From NCBI RefSeq assembly GCF_016801865.2, contig NC_068937.1, positions 124,407,225-124,471,224 on the forward strand: DNA of 64,000 nt, written 5' to 3'. Origin of the DNA: Culex pipiens pallens (Eukaryota; Arthropoda; Insecta; Diptera; Culicidae). The notes under the pieces were generated by a model. It did no database searches and was not told the DNA's origin. It saw nothing but the letters and a program-made list of their open reading frames with translations. Position 1 is the first letter of the stretch. Each line of letters opens with the position of its first letter. Of the stretch, positions 35,336 to 48,212 are shown in pieces. Made by a program: the position numbers and the translations under genes.

Positions 35336-35440
35336 AGGGCACATAACTTTTTTAAACAAGAGTGTGTCCCTTTCACACTTTATGTAAACTGTCATTTGAA
35401 TGAAAGGGTTACACAATTGTTTACAAAAGTTATGTGCCCT
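35336..35440. mobile_element. 105-bp hairpin MITE, AGGGCACATAACTTTT termini
   Basis: AGGGCACATAACTTTT and AAAAGTTATGTGCCCT bracket the segment, with inner TTAAACAA/TTGTTTAC and CCTTTCA/TGAAAGG pairing. It folds along almost its full length. Confidence 0.75.
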
Positions 35441-38400
35441 TTTGAAATGTTAGGCTCCATTTTTTTGTGAGTAAGTAAAACAATTCTGTCAACTCTGTCA
35501 CTGCAACAACAACCGTCACCGAACTGTTGGTTGTTTCGAAGAGTTCGGTGCATTCCATGAATCCCGAATTCCCAGTGGGCACCATTCGGCCATTTTCAAT
35601 ATTTATTTCTCGCCCGCTGGCTCACCGTCTGCCAAACCGAATTCCAGTTGCAGATGTCGACCCCGGCGGTGGCAGCGCAGACAGAAAACGTGCGCGTCCA
35701 AAGATAATAAAATCTGTGGCGGTGTGTTACGGTCGGTCGTCCCGACGTCATTCTCGGGGTGAAAAAAATAACAGACTCCCGCTCAATGTGGTGCAAATAA
35801 AACTCCAGTCAATCTCCGGGATTTTTTTTTTATCGAGCCGACTCTGGTGTAAACCAGCCAACCAGGGCGCTCGCCCTCTCGTCAGTCTACTGCATCACTA
35901 TGCATATTCATTTTGATAAACAGTTTTGGGGAGCGCACGAGAGAACCTGAAGGCATGCCTCCATATATGACATGTTTTTGACAGAAAGGGTTTGATGATG
36001 TTTTCGGGAATGGAAGAAAAAACAATCCAGTTGAACTCTTGACGGATGTGTGGACCTTTCCCAATCTGGTGCATGATAGATGGACGGTCAGTCAGAATGT
36101 TTACCAGAAGGTTGACATCGAAACGATTGATTTTTGAACGTCCTTTGTGAGAAATTCATTATATTTTGCTATTGTACTGCCCTTTGATCTTTTCGAATTG
36201 AAGTGTTGCTATTTTGGCGAATCAAGAATTCCGCGAAAAAATTGTTCTTGTGTGCATCAATAAATTTCGAAAAGGCAATTTCTTTAGCCTAAGGAAAATC
36301 CAAATTTTAGAAAACGCTTTGAATCATCCTTTAAGACTTGGAGCAAATATCTCGCATTTGCCAAAAAAATATTATATGATTAAATGATAAACAATCATAT
36401 TTTTCAACAATAATTGATAAAATATTTCATCAGTTAATGTTCAACCATCGTTGAACATCATAATCAGCCATTCAACTCTTTTACATCAATTCACACGAAG
36501 GCTAATTTTCGTTGCAAAGCAGATAATTGCATCAAATAGACCAGCGAAATGCACCATTCCTGAAAAGAGCACTCAAATTGCGAGCAGCTGGTCTGGAATT
36601 AATGATTTATTTACACGTTTATTTGGCGATTCGAAACGTGACCCGTGGCAAATTGTAAAATCCTGCCCACACATCGGCTTATTTATGTACCGGTGCGCTT
36701 AATCATGTGTAATTTGCCTGTTTTGGGAGAGGAGCGTGATAATTTAATTCCATTGTTTGCACTGAATGCTCTGATTATGTTGCAGCGAATGCGAGTTTGA
36801 TGACGTCAAATTGATTCAAAACAATGTGCGGCAAATGTTTAATTCGCTAAAATATTAACAGAGTCAGTGGACAAAATTGATCATCATTTTTGAATTGCAC
36901 CGTTCAGCCGATTTGAAAAAATATTTTTTTCCCAAAATCGATAACTGTTTCAGTTCAAATAATCCTAAGTTTTTTGGCATCGCCCCGAACTCACCAAAAT
37001 CTTCCCATTCGTCGACGATTGGTCCAACTTTCATCCTATTATTGCTTCTTGAACAACCGACTGCTGAAGAAGCCTCAAGAAAATCCCTTCTCAAGTAGGC
37101 AACTGCAAGCAGCCCTCTAAACTTTTGCCCAAATTATTATTGTTGGTGGTTTGTCCGAAAGAGGGCGAATCCAAAATCAACTCTCTCGAACTCGAAATTG
37201 CACTTTGCGAGGCTTCTTTTCACAACTCTTTTACTTTTGGTCAAACAGGCGACGCTTCTTTGGCACTAGTTTTGCGGCAAGTTAGATTTGGGAAGAAGCC
37301 ACCTTTTTCGAGGTGGTCTGGTTTTGGTGTAAAGTTTTTGGTCCTTCAATTCTGAGGTTATTCAATTCTCAATTTTTGGCTTGTGGCTGAGATAGAAGGT
37401 TTTGATTGAGGGCTGCGCTCTCGCAAAGTTGCATCCCAACTTTTTGGTGCTCCGTTACGGGTTGTTTGGAAAACTGGCAATTAAAATTTAACAGGTTGTA
37501 AACCTTTTACGATTTTGAACCAATTATCTAAAACTTAATGAACTATATGAATACCAGACATAAATCAACAGATCAACATGAACGTCATGTTTCGCACAAC
37601 GTCACACCAAACTATTCGCAATCGATCGTTTTCAAAGTTATGCTAAAACATGTGAGTAGTGTACGACAGGGGTAGCCGTCTGAGAGATTAGGATCAAGTC
37701 AATTATGTCCATACGGTGTCGATAAATATGTGGGTTCCAAAGTGGGAAACTTTTCCGTATCCCGTCGGGTCCCTTCGATCCCCAGAAAAGAGTAACCCTT
37801 GGCTAGGCAGTTACGGAATGTTTGAAAACAGCCAAAGATTCTGTGAAACTGCGCTTCTAACATTAATGACAGATTTTTTTTAAACTCCCTTTTTCACTCT
37901 TTTAATTAGCTATGTACTTACTTGTTCTTGCTGTAAATTTCATATTACATTCAGGCCTTGACACAAATTTGAATATTAAAGTCAGGTCTATAACTTGAAG
38001 TCCGTATTCGAAGCGTTAGTTTCCACCACCACCTAAGCCAAGGGTCACTCGTCAACAAGAGACAGGGTAAGGTTTTGAAACTTAATTAAAATGTTGCTGG
38101 TACTGAGCTGCCTGAGCTCAAACAACGGCCCAAAAAAAGTGCAACTTATACTTCGATTCTTCACGCTGATTAGTTTTATGACATGGCCCACGTGGGAAAC
38201 TTTGCTGGCACCCCCGGCTCTGGGATGCTGTGAAAACAAGGGGCGGCGGGAATTTCATCCAGTCATTATGGCATCATAAATTCAAATTCCGTTTAATGGG
38301 GCGGGATCGGTTCCCTCCAAGACAAACACGCAGTAGGAAAAGAGGAAAACATCTGTAATTATTCTTTGTTTTCCGAACGCTGCTGAAAGTTTCCAGCAGA

Positions 38401-39694
38401 AGTGCTGGCGATGGTGGTGGTGCTGGTGGTGATGGCGATGAACGTTAAATTTTACTGTTGAAAGTTGACGGTGTTATGTTGGCAAGGGAATTACTGGGAT
38501 TAGATTGGCTTGTTGAGTTCGGTGGGTGATGATTTGGCTTTGGAGTTATGGAAGAGAAAACTGCTGTTTTGAATTTGCATGGTTATCATGGTGGCATCGC
38601 TGTGAAATATTGATGAAAACGTCTTTTGTCTGTCATTTTTGAGTTTTATTAAGGTTAATGCCTTGAAAAAAATAACAAGCTTGTATACATGCCTGGCTAC
38701 TATTTCTCGTAAATATAAAGTGATTTCTGTCACAAATGGATCCAATTGATTTCAGCATTCATATAAATCTTTATGACAAAAGTTAGAATTGAGCTCATTT
38801 TTAGTACCAAAATATAGCACGAAAACTAATTTAAACACATTTGCACACATACCAGCACAAAGTTCATTGTTGCGTTCTATTTCGCCCAATTTAACGCGTT
38901 GGCACAGCTAACTTTACAAACAGCTTTTCCAACTTTTTGATGCACTCGTTTCACACAAAACCCTCTTTCCACATCAAGGTGCATCAAATGCGCTTAACTC
39001 GTTTGTGAGTGTGTGTGCGAGGGAGTAAGACCGCTTTTGGGATGTTGCACTTACACTTACTTACACTTTTACTTCTCGACGAGGAAAATTTGTTTCTCAT
39101 TCGGTTCGAAGGTTTTGCAAGCTTGCGCAATGCACCCGAATTAGAATATTTTATTAAAACTAAAATAATAAATTGTTATTTTTTCTTCAATTTGAATGGT
39201 GATATCGGGAATAAACAAAACTCTGAAATTTTGACCCACCCCAAAACAAACTTTCTTTCAGTGTGCAGCTCAACTTCAGCCATCATCATTATTGCAACGA
39301 TGCTAGATTCCCTGATGCCCGAGAGTGACTCGCGATGTCTTTGTGTGACTTTGCGTTTTTCTCCACCACCACCTCAACGAAAAACGCACCCACACCAAGC
39401 TTTGCGTTGCAACAAAGTATCATCAAATTGTGAATCAGTTTTGCAAAGTTAACCAGTATTTAGTGCATCGTTGCGTTTTCATGGAAAACACGCACGCACA
39501 TTCTTTTAAAGCAATAAATTTTGAGGATATTTTCATTTGGGCTGTTGCAAATATTTTTCAAAGTTTACGTCGTACGTTTTAAAAATTGTCTAAAAAAGCA
39601 AGTTTGCAAAAAATGTGTTCAAGTTTGCAATTTGAAAAGCGTTTTTCTGAATTGAATCAATCATATTTAGCATGTTGAAGTAAAGTAAATTTTT
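35441..39694. other. 4.3 kb unrecognised, apparently low in repeats
   Basis: This is the longest stretch in the window without a transposon that I can name. Local simple repeats (GGTGGTGGTG near 38408-38440) occur. Open frames at 35527-35916 and 39009-39452 have no recognisable domain. If the window lies in an intron, this is a place to look for conserved non-coding elements. Confidence 0.4.
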
Positions 39695-39702
39695 CCCTTG
39701 AC

Positions 39703-40961
39703 TAGGCTTAGTGATTTTTCACGCTCGAAAATAGCAAATTTCACGGGGACCTCAATTTCAAAAACAAAATTTCACGCAAATTTCGCGGAACGTGAAAAAT
39801 GTTATTAAAAAAAGGGCATGCGTATTTTCATTTTTTGAATTACGTTTTTTTAATATTCGACTAATATAGCTAAAAAGTTTTCGCTGATTTGCTTCCGTTT
39901 TATCAGTTTACATTTTATTAAATTTCATATCAAAGCAAAATTTAACAATCTTGTCCAGCCAAAATGAGTCAAATAAATTGAATTTTTCTGTGACATATAC
40001 TGCCCCTGATCGCATAAATGTCCCATATGCATTTTCATCGATTTCGAGTTATTGATGCAGTTTGGTTCAAAATTGTGTGCTCTTTCGAAAGAGCATATAA
40101 CATCCAGTACTTTGTTCTAGATATCAGGAGGAAATCCAGTTTTTTCGCGAAAATTTAACACGTAGGCTTATGTATGGGACAAACTTCAAATGCGTTTTTC
40201 TCAGCTTGCTGTTTTTGCATTTGGGACATTTATGCGAACATGGGCAGTATAGCCCATTCAAAATAATTTTTAATGTTTTCATCTCTCTTTTTAAAAACTA
40301 AATTTAAAATCAACAGGGAAAAATAATAAAATTTGTAACGAAATCAAAATTTTTATTCAAAATGAGAACAGAAAACAAGAAAAAGGTGTTTTTTTAACTT
40401 TCACTTTCATCCCAAATAATCAAATATCGTTAAAATTAAACAGGACTAAGAAAAAATCTGAAATATTTTAAACAGGTGATTTCCGAGACATAAAATAAAA
40501 AAAAAACTCTTATTTTTTTTTAATGTAACAAAGCTTGATTCTTTTAATTTCTTTTGCAATTGATAATTAATAAATTTAGTAAGTTTCTAGAAAACTAAAA
40601 ATCATAACAATTCTTTAAATAGTTCATATCAAGCTTTTCAATTGAAAACTAATAAAGTTTACTTAAATAGTCTTTATGGTTGAAATATTGATTAAGTTTT
40701 AAGTGATTAAGAATTTCACACATATCGCGAAATCGTCAAAATTCACTAACCCTTTATTAGTATTGAACAAGGGTATTCACTCGCTTAATTCTACAGTAGT
40801 TCTTAAGATTATTTTTATTCCTATTTAAATTTGATAAAATATAAATAATGAAAAATTGTTACAGTTTCACACAAACAAAAAATTTCACGAGATTTCGCGG
40901 AAAAAGCCAAATTTCGCGGATTTCACGCTGTCCGCGAAATCGTGAAATTTCACTAACCCTA
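39703..40961. mobile_element. hAT-like element, TAGGGTTAGTGA termini
   Basis: TAGGCTTAGTGA and TCACTAACCCTA are inverted. The flanks CCCTTGAC (39695-39702) and CCCATGAC (40962-40969) match at 7 of 8 positions, fitting an aged 8-bp hAT TSD. TTTCACG and TTTCGCGG words cluster at both ends. A MITE is nested at 39999-40248. No transposase frame. Confidence 0.7.
39999..40248. mobile_element. 250-bp MITE with ACTGCCC termini
   Basis: ACTGCCC and GGGCAGT are inverted, continuing through CGCATAAATGTCCCA. The interior matches the MITE at 20538-20790, but the outer 20 bp differ, so they are subfamilies. It is nested in the hAT-like element. Confidence 0.75.
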
Positions 40962-40971
40962 CCCATGACCC

Positions 40972-41067
40972 ATGAAGAGTATCGGGGCCGCATTTAAAAA
41001 GCAGATTCAGTGACTATTTCTTAACTTAATGTTAACATGTTAAGGTTAATGTTAACATTCCATAGGA
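40972..41067 (-). repeat. Internal fragment of the tRNA-Thr-like SINE
   Basis: On the minus strand it reads CCTATGGAATGTTAACATTA through CCCCGATACTCTTCA, matching 51473-51580. Head and tail are missing. Confidence 0.7.
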
Positions 41068-41068
41068 T

Positions 41069-41145
41069 GTCTGCCTGTGTGGATCAATCGGACCGCAAAC
41101 TGGACTCACAATCCAGAGATCGCCGGTTCGAATCCCAAGGCAGAC
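41069..41145 (+). pseudogene. tRNA-Val(CAC)-like sequence
   Basis: GTCTGCC pairs perfectly with GGCAGAC; the anticodon arm CTGGA/TCCAG encloses CTCACAA (CAC). Box B GGTTCGAATCC is intact. The T stem is mispaired and it closely resembles the SINE head at 14972-15048, so I read it as SINE-derived. A functional tRNA is unlikely but possible. Confidence 0.6.
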
Positions 41146-41173
41146 GCAAAAATTCTAAGTGTTTTTATTAATT

Positions 41174-43106
41174 GAGCAGTTCTCTACGGAATCGGTCTTT
41201 TTTCTTTAATTTTAATTTTTGTATTTTTTAATCCGGCTGAAACTTTTTTGGTGCCTTCGGTATGCCCAAAGAAGCCATTTTGCATCATTAGTTTGTCCAT
41301 ATAATTTTCCATACAAATATGGTAGCTGTCCATACAAAAATGATATGTGAAAATTCAAAAATCTGTATCTTTTGAAGGAATTTTTTGATAGATTTGGTGT
41401 CTTCGGCAAAGTTGTAGGTATGGATATGGACTACACTGAAAAAAAATGATACACGGTAAAAAAAAATTGGTGATTTTTTTATTTAACTTTTTGTCACTAA
41501 AACTTGATTTGCAAAAAAAACACTATTTTTGATTTTTTTTATTTTTTGGTATGTTTTAGAGGACATAAAATGCCAACTTTTCAGAAATTTCCAGAATGGG
41601 CAAAAAATCTTTGACCGAGTTATGAATTTTTGAATCAATACTGATTTTTTCAAAAAATCGAAATATTGGTCGCAAAAATTTTTCAACTTCATTTTTCGAT
41701 GTAAAATCGAATTTGCATTCAAAAAGTACTTTAGTGAATTTTTGATAAAGTGCACCGTTTTCAAGTTATAACCATTTTCAGGTAACTTTTTTGAAAATAG
41801 TCGCAGTTTTTCATTTTTTTAAAATAGTGCCCATGTTTGCCCACCTTTGAAAAAAATATTTTTGAAAAGCTGAGAAAATTCTCTATATTTTGCTTCTTCG
41901 GACTTTGTTGATACGACTCTTAGTTGCTGAGATATTGCCATGCAAAGGTTAAAAAACAGGAAAATTGATGTTTTCTAAGTCTCACCCAAACAGCCCACCA
42001 TTTTTCAATGTCGATATCTCAGCAACTAATGGTCCGATTTACAATGTTAAAATATGAAACATTCGTGAAATTTTCCGATCTTTTCGAAAAAAATATTTTC
42101 AAAAAATTTAAATCAAGACTAACATTTCAAACGGGCCAAACATTCAATATTACGCCCATTTGAAATGTTAGTCTTGATTTAAAATTTTTGAAAATATTTT
42201 TTTCGAAAAGATCGGAAAATTTCACGAATGTTTCATGTTTTAACATTGTAAATCGGACCATTAGTTGCTGAAATATCGACATTAGAAAATGGTGAGTTGT
42301 TTGGGTGAGACTTAGAAAACATCAATTTTCCTGTTTTTTAACCTTTGCATGGCAATATCTCAGCAACTAAGAGTCGTATCAACAAAGTCCGAAGAAGCAA
42401 AATATAGAGAATTTTCTCAGCTTTTCAAAAATATTTTTTTCAAAGGTGGGCAAACATGGGCACTATTTTTAAAAAATGAAAAACTGCGACTATTTTCAAA
42501 AAAGTTACCTAAAAATGATTATAACTTGAAAACGGTGCACTTTATCAAAAATTCACTAAAGTACTTTTTGATTGCAAATTCGATTTTACATCGAAAAATG
42601 AAGTTGAAAAATTTTTGCGACCAATATTTCGATTTTTTGAAAAAATCTGTATTGATTCAAAAAATCATAACTCGGTCAAAGATTTTTTGCCCATTCTGGA
42701 AATTTCTGAAAAGTTGGCATTTTATGTCCTCTAAAACATATCAAAAAATAAAAAAAATTAAAAATAGTGTTTTTTTGCAAATCAAGTTTTAGTGACAAAA
42801 AGTTAAATAAAAAAATCACCAAATTTTTTTTACCGTGTATCATTTTTTTTCAGTGTAGTCCATATCCATACCTACAACTTTGCTGAAGACACCAAATCGA
42901 TCAAAAAATGCCTTCAAAAGATACAGATTTTTGAATTTTCACATATCATTTTTGTATGGACAGCTACCATATTTGTATGGAAAATTATATGGACAAACTA
43001 ATGATGCAAAATGGCTTCTTTGGGCATACCGAAGGCACCAAAAAAGTTTCAGCTGGATTAAAAAATACAAAAAAAATCGAATGACCGAAATCTCAGAGAA
43101 TTACTC
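41174..43106. mobile_element. 1933-bp foldback, twin copy A, TSD AATT
   Basis: Ends GAGCAGTTCTCT and AGAGAATTACTC are flanked by AATT (41170-41173 and 43107-43110). Two arms of about 930 bp meet near 42140. It is the near-identical reverse of 60419-62350. Arm-specific differences (GAATGC against GATTGC) are preserved between the copies. Long open frames in the arms (for example 42349-42792) are shadows of the palindrome, not transposase. It is inserted at the edge of an older relative, 43111-44840. Confidence 0.9.
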
Positions 43107-43110
43107 AATT

Positions 43111-44840
43111 TTAATCCGAATGAAACTTTTTTTAAATCCGTCTAAAACTTTTTTGGTGCCTTCGGTATGCCCAAAGAAACCATTTTGCGTCATTAGTTTG
43201 TCCATATAATTTTCCACACAAATTTGGCAGCTGTCCATACAAAAATGATTTTGAAATCTGTATCTTTTGAAGGAACTTTTTGATCGATTTGGTGTCTACA
43301 CTACACTATACTGAAAAAATGATAAACGGTAAATTTATATTGGTGATTTTTAGTTTCACTTTTTGTCACTTAAACTTGATTTGCAAAAAAAAAAACACTA
43401 TTTTTATTATTTTTAAATTTCTGATACGTTTTAGGCTGGGTGCTGAAAAGACAGAATGCGTAACGTGATTTTCGAAAGCTCCCCACTGCTCCCCACTAAT
43501 ACAACTGCACTACAGCTGTAAACATAAACAAAGTAGAAGGCTATGTTCAAGCTCAAGCGTGACATATTTTTTGCTGCTGAAGTGAATTATTATGAAACAT
43601 TTTGGATCTGTTGATGTTGATGTTTTCAATGAAAAATTAAGTGCTTCGCACTTTTTTCTTCGTAGACTAAACGATGGGCGGCCAAAAGAGGCCTTTTTTG
43701 TTTTCCACGTGATGAAAAATTGTGTCAAAAGTGGGTGGAATTTCGTGAATCAGAAGAGCAACCGAATGGAAGTTCCGAGATTATGTATCTTTGATGTGTA
43801 GTGATAATATCGGAGTATCCAATATTATTTCGAAAGTACTATTGATAGTTGATAATTCGTCGCTAACATTTAAAAAAGCGTCATAAACATAGATTTTGTA
43901 GACATAGCGATTATAAAATTTTAGCGACGAATTATGCCAAACTCGATTTCAAACCTCTTATTAAGATGTTTTGACTTCGAATACCTCAATAGTCATCGAT
44001 TTTTTTTTTATTCCTGACTAAATAAATTTTAGATCGATCACAATAATTGCCACTTCTTGGTATAATTATGCGAACAGTAAATTGGTTCCGCTTTGACAGT
44101 TCTAAATTGAGGCAGCTTTGCGGACAACTATTCTGCACCCAGGTTTTAGGGGACATCAAATGCCAACTTTTCAAAAATTTCCAGAACGGGCAAGAAATCT
44201 CTGACCGAGTTATACATTTTTGAATCAATACCGTTTTTTTTTTTAAATCGAAAAATTGAGCGTAAAAATTTTCCAACTTTATTTTTTAATGTAAAATCGA
44301 ATTTGCAATCAAAAAATACTTCAGTGAAATTTTGATAAAGTGCACCGTTTTCAAGTTATAGCCTTTTTAAAGTAACTTTTTTTTAAATAGTCGCAGTTAT
44401 TCATTTTTTTTAAATTATTGCCCATGTTTGCTAACTTTTGGAAAACATATTTTTTTAAAGCTGATTTTTTATATATTTTGCTTTTTTGAACTTTGTTTAT
44501 ACGGCCCTTAGATATTTCGATTTTTTGAGAAAAAAAACAGTATTGATTCAAAAACTCATAACTCGGTCGTAAATATTTTGCCCGTTCTGGAAATTTCTGA
44601 AAAGTTGGTCCTCTAAAACATATCAGAAAAAAAAAAATAAAAATGGCGTTATTTTGCAAATCAAGTTTTAGTGCCAAAAAGTGAAATTAAAAATCACCAA
44701 AAAAAAATCTACCGTCTTTCATTTTTTTCAGTGTAGCAAAATGGCTTCTTTGGGCATACCGATGGCACCAAAAAAGTTTCAGCCTGAATAAAAAAAAATA
44801 CAAAAAAAAATCGAATGAACGAAATCTCCGAGAATTGCTC
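43111..44840. mobile_element. Older, diverged copy of the GAG-ended foldback
   Basis: Sequence at 43111-43435 and 44143-44840 matches the arms of copy A at clearly lower identity and ends GAGAATTGCTC at 44840. The left terminus is missing next to the copy A insertion. The hAT element 43436-44142 splits it. Confidence 0.7.
43436..44142. mobile_element. 707-bp hAT-type element with perfect 8-bp TSD
   Basis: GTTTTAGG flanks both ends (43428-43435 and 44143-44150). The ends CTGGGTGCTGAAAAG and CTATTCTGCACCCAG are inverted with two mismatches. An 8-bp TSD fits hAT (or P). The interior is not foldback and holds one 69-codon frame (43592-43801) without a recognisable domain. Confidence 0.8.
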
Positions 44841-45044
44841 TGCTGTAAAGTTATTGCAAAACAATGGTAATGGTATATAAAAGATTTTAAAACATTTATT
44901 GAAATGTAGAATCATTGGCTTTTTGAAAATTTTCTTTATTTTTTTGCCTCCCTTTGACTTTAAAAAAAAGTTTTTTTGCGTGGCTTTTTTCCTTATATTT
45001 TGCCGAAGATAAGAAATCAAATAGAAATTCCCTCTGCTTAAAAT

Positions 45045-45355
45045 AACAGAATCGAATAAAAACAATTTTCAAAATACATGCTGAATGGTTCCACTTTTCA
45101 GCACTGAAATGGATGCTGCAAAATTGTACTTTAAAGCACTTGTTTTGAAAAGTAATACTTTTCAACATTGTTTTGATTGAAAAGGTGGATTGCCTTAATA
45201 CATGGACATTTGACTTTCAATTCCATTCAAAGAGTGTTTTTTGAAATTGCAAAAAATGTTGCAAAACTTGTTTTTTTCAGCACGTCGTCATATTTACTCG
45301 TGTAAGACTCGTGCTGAAAAAATCTTCTTTTTGCGACTTCTTGCATAATCAACTA
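45045..45355. repeat. TGCTGAAAAG dispersed repeat, copy 2
   Basis: Matches 9920-10250 in order and orientation (AATAACAGAATCGAA, CTTTTCAGCACTGAAATGG, GTGCTGAAAAAATC), with clear divergence. Confidence 0.7.
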
Positions 45356-46798
45356 ATTGAGCCTTGTATTGAAAACCAATTTGTAATTTTATTTCAAATT
45401 AAAAAAATACAAATGGCATCGAATACGACGCCAAACATTACATTTGACACCAAATTTCTATCTTTTGAAAGTTTCAAGCTAGTATCAATTTGTCGTTACT
45501 TCTTCAATTTGAGATATCTATTTGACGTTATCTTCCAACGCATTTTTTTTTTTTTTTTTTGCGGTCGTTTCTCCCAGTCCAAAGTTTCCACAACTGCACT
45601 CACTCCAGGAAGCACTCGACTTCCGTGCTCATTAACGTGCAATTATAAGAATGAGGAAAAAAAAGAAAACTTCCACCCATCAAAAAAGGCCAACCATTTT
45701 CGCACAGACACACACACACACACACACACAATAATGAACTATGAAAAGTCCATCTTCTTGCACCACCTGCAACGTGGCGTGCCGCAAATCGTCGGTTACT
45801 CTCTGTCAGTTAAAAACGTCGAATGGTTAAAATGGTTGAGTTTCTAACACTTAAAAAGAAGAAAAAAAAGGACAACCTTCGAAATGGTTATAGGTTGGAA
45901 ACTTTTACACTCTAACTTTGATCTCTATTGCTGCATTGTCTTTTCTTATTTATCAGGATTTCTATTTTCTACATATTTTTGAATATTTAACTGCAGTTTA
46001 AAAAAATTGCTGAATGAAATCATTGAAAATTTAAAATACAGAGCAAACTTTTCAGTGTAACGTGATATTCAAAAAAGAAGCAACGAACCAACAGGAAAAT
46101 TGCCGGGAAAGTGAGAGGAAAAAAATAATTATGATAAATTACAAACCATTGCATTGTGCAGGGCAGCAAAAAAAGGAACTAGGGATGAATACAAGTGAAA
46201 AAGTGAAATGAAAAAAAGTGAAAGAGCAACACGTTTCAGCTCGGCTGCGACGCAGGTATGATTTATGCTGAAGAGTTGAAAGTTTTACCCGGTTGAGTGA
46301 AAAGTGGAAAATGAAAGCAACAAAAAAAAGCTCTGCCTTCTGCTAAGTCCTTGCTGGTTTATTTTCGTTAGGATTTCTTATTTTTCTCCTCCGATGGTTT
46401 CTCAAAAGGTTTTTCTGTTGAACCAAACGGATGGTAGACTGGCACCACGGTGAACGGTCATGAAGATGGTGATGATCGTTGTGAAAAAGAATAATTTCTT
46501 TAAATGATGAGATGAGATAATGAGACAAGTAAGAATCATATCCATATTCTATGAGTAATGCGTCACTTTAAAATACAATTAATTAACACATTTCAAAAGA
46601 ATATTTTTTGTCAAAATGAACACGATTGCGATATGCGGACTAATAATACTTAAATCTGTAGTTTTCAATTTTACACAAAAAAATAATAATTACAAAGCAA
46701 AAAAAAAACGATGATATAATCGCACGAAAAGCATGCACATCGCTTTTGTGAGAAAAATCAATTAATGTTACACAATGCTTACACACAAAAAAAAAGTT
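45356..46798. other. Unrecognised sequence with CA microsatellite
   Basis: A T18-like run lies near 45543-45560 and a (CA)n run at about 45709-45731. No gene recognised. Confidence 0.4.
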
Positions 46799-46870
46799 GC
46801 AACGGACGGGATTCAAACCAGCACCAACAGAGAGGCCCAGCGCCTTAGCACACTCGGCTATATCCCGTTC
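46799..46870 (-). pseudogene. tRNA-like sequence with T-run terminator
   Basis: On the minus strand AACGGGA pairs with GTCCGTT at six of seven positions, box A is TAGCCGAGTGTGC and box B GGTTTGAATCCCG. It is followed within 5 bases by a T9 run, a Pol III terminator. The anticodon stem needs many G-U pairs. A tRNA pseudogene or short SINE is more likely than a working tRNA. Confidence 0.55.
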
Positions 46871-47666
46871 TACATGCCAAATTCACATCACACCCAAGTT
46901 CTTTAATTTTTGCAGAAATAAAAAATCTTTTTCATTTGTACCCAATTGATTAAACATAAACAAAACAATAAAGTACTATCCAGTTTAGATCTAGAGTTTT
47001 TTTGTAATGTATTTTCCCTAAAAGCTAGCAAAATCTTAACTTCCCTTTAAACACTTATGAATTGATTTCAGTTGAAAGGTTCTCCAAATCTCTTAATTGC
47101 AAATGTAACATACTGGAGCTGAACTGTTAAATTCTAATAAAAACTTATTGAATTAAATTTAAAAATATTATCCAATCAATTTCTTGCTATGGTATCGTCA
47201 ATTGAGCAAATTTTCTGATGAAGCTATAAAGAAAATCGCAATCCAAATTATTAATGGAGGATGAAATTAACCAAATTACTGAGCAAAAAGCATCGAAGAA
47301 ACGTGGAAACCCAACTGGATTGCACTCTCTGCATCAATCCTGATAACAAGTCATATTGAGAAAGATAGTAAGACTTTTGCCTGTATATCCATTTGCTGGT
47401 TGGCATTTCATTATTACCAAGAAGCTGCTGAACGATTCCATGCCATTGTGGCTGGCACCAGTGGGCTTGCACTGTTTTTTGCCAGTCAATTCTTTGCTGC
47501 CCCATTTTTTTCAATTTTGAGGTTTGGGGTTTATAAAATTAATTTGCCTAGTTCGTGAGCACACCCATTTTTTGTGCTTTTTGAGGTCCTGATAGCGTGG
47601 TTTACGGAGATTTGAAAAAGACGAAGGTTTTTCATTTTGAGCGCATCAACCGGAATCGTCAAGCAC
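46871..47666. other. Unrecognised sequence, no gene
   Basis: Nothing recognisable apart from AT-rich sequence. Confidence 0.4.
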
Positions 47667-47668
47667 TA

Positions 47669-48113
47669 CCCGGGCAGACGGTAATAAAAAAAATCATGCC
47701 ATTTCAATAACAAATGCTGTTAAAATAACAGGAAGTGGTATGGAATCTTCTTGAAAAATCCATTTTTGCATAAGAGTTTAATAACAGTTTATGTTATCAT
47801 AACAAATTTTTTTGTTGGTCTGATATTGGTTGAAAGCCAAAACAACTTTGGCATAACTTTTTTTGATATGGAAGAATACCTACAACTGTAATTGGGATGA
47901 TCGGATTAGTTGCTAAAATAACAAAAAAATATCAAAGATTTGTTCGAAGAATAACTAAAAATGTTATTAGATTCTTATAACAATACCAATCTAATAACAA
48001 AAAATTCAAAACGAAGAATAAATAATCTTGTTATAAATAACATTAAATGTTACACGCCAAGTATTTTCAAATATCAAAAAATGTTATTCCCAAGTTATTT
48101 CCGTCTGCTCGGG
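47669..48113. mobile_element. 445-bp MITE with CCCGGGCAGACGG termini, TA flanks
   Basis: CCCGGGCAGACGGTAATAA is mirrored by TTATTTCCGTCTGCTCGGG, each flanked by TA (47667-47668 and 48114-48115). AATAAC/GTTATT words fill the interior. The CCCG.GCA start and TA target relate it to 7847-9161. Confidence 0.75.
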
Positions 48114-48212
48114 TATGGTCACAACAGCTATTCTGATAATTTTAGCTCATTTGTTTGAGGTTTGCTGGTTCCACCCGTGAAGCAAACGGTGCACATCAAC
48201 CACAGCTTTTGC

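Noticed and set aside
35527..35916. 129-codon plus-strand frame in GC-richer DNA
   Set aside because: No domain, no start context or splice evidence that I trust; a shorter frame overlaps on the other strand.
39009..39452. 147-codon plus-strand frame
   Set aside because: No family recognised; contains low-complexity stretches and no supporting context.
41069..41145. Functional tRNA-Val gene
   Set aside because: The acceptor stem is perfect, but the T stem is mispaired and the sequence follows a SINE head type seen twice elsewhere in the window.
42349..42792. 147-codon frame, repeated identically at 60733-61176
   Set aside because: It lies in the arm of a palindrome that has matching frames in the mirror arm; composition is Lys/Phe-rich from AT-rich DNA and no transposase motif is visible.
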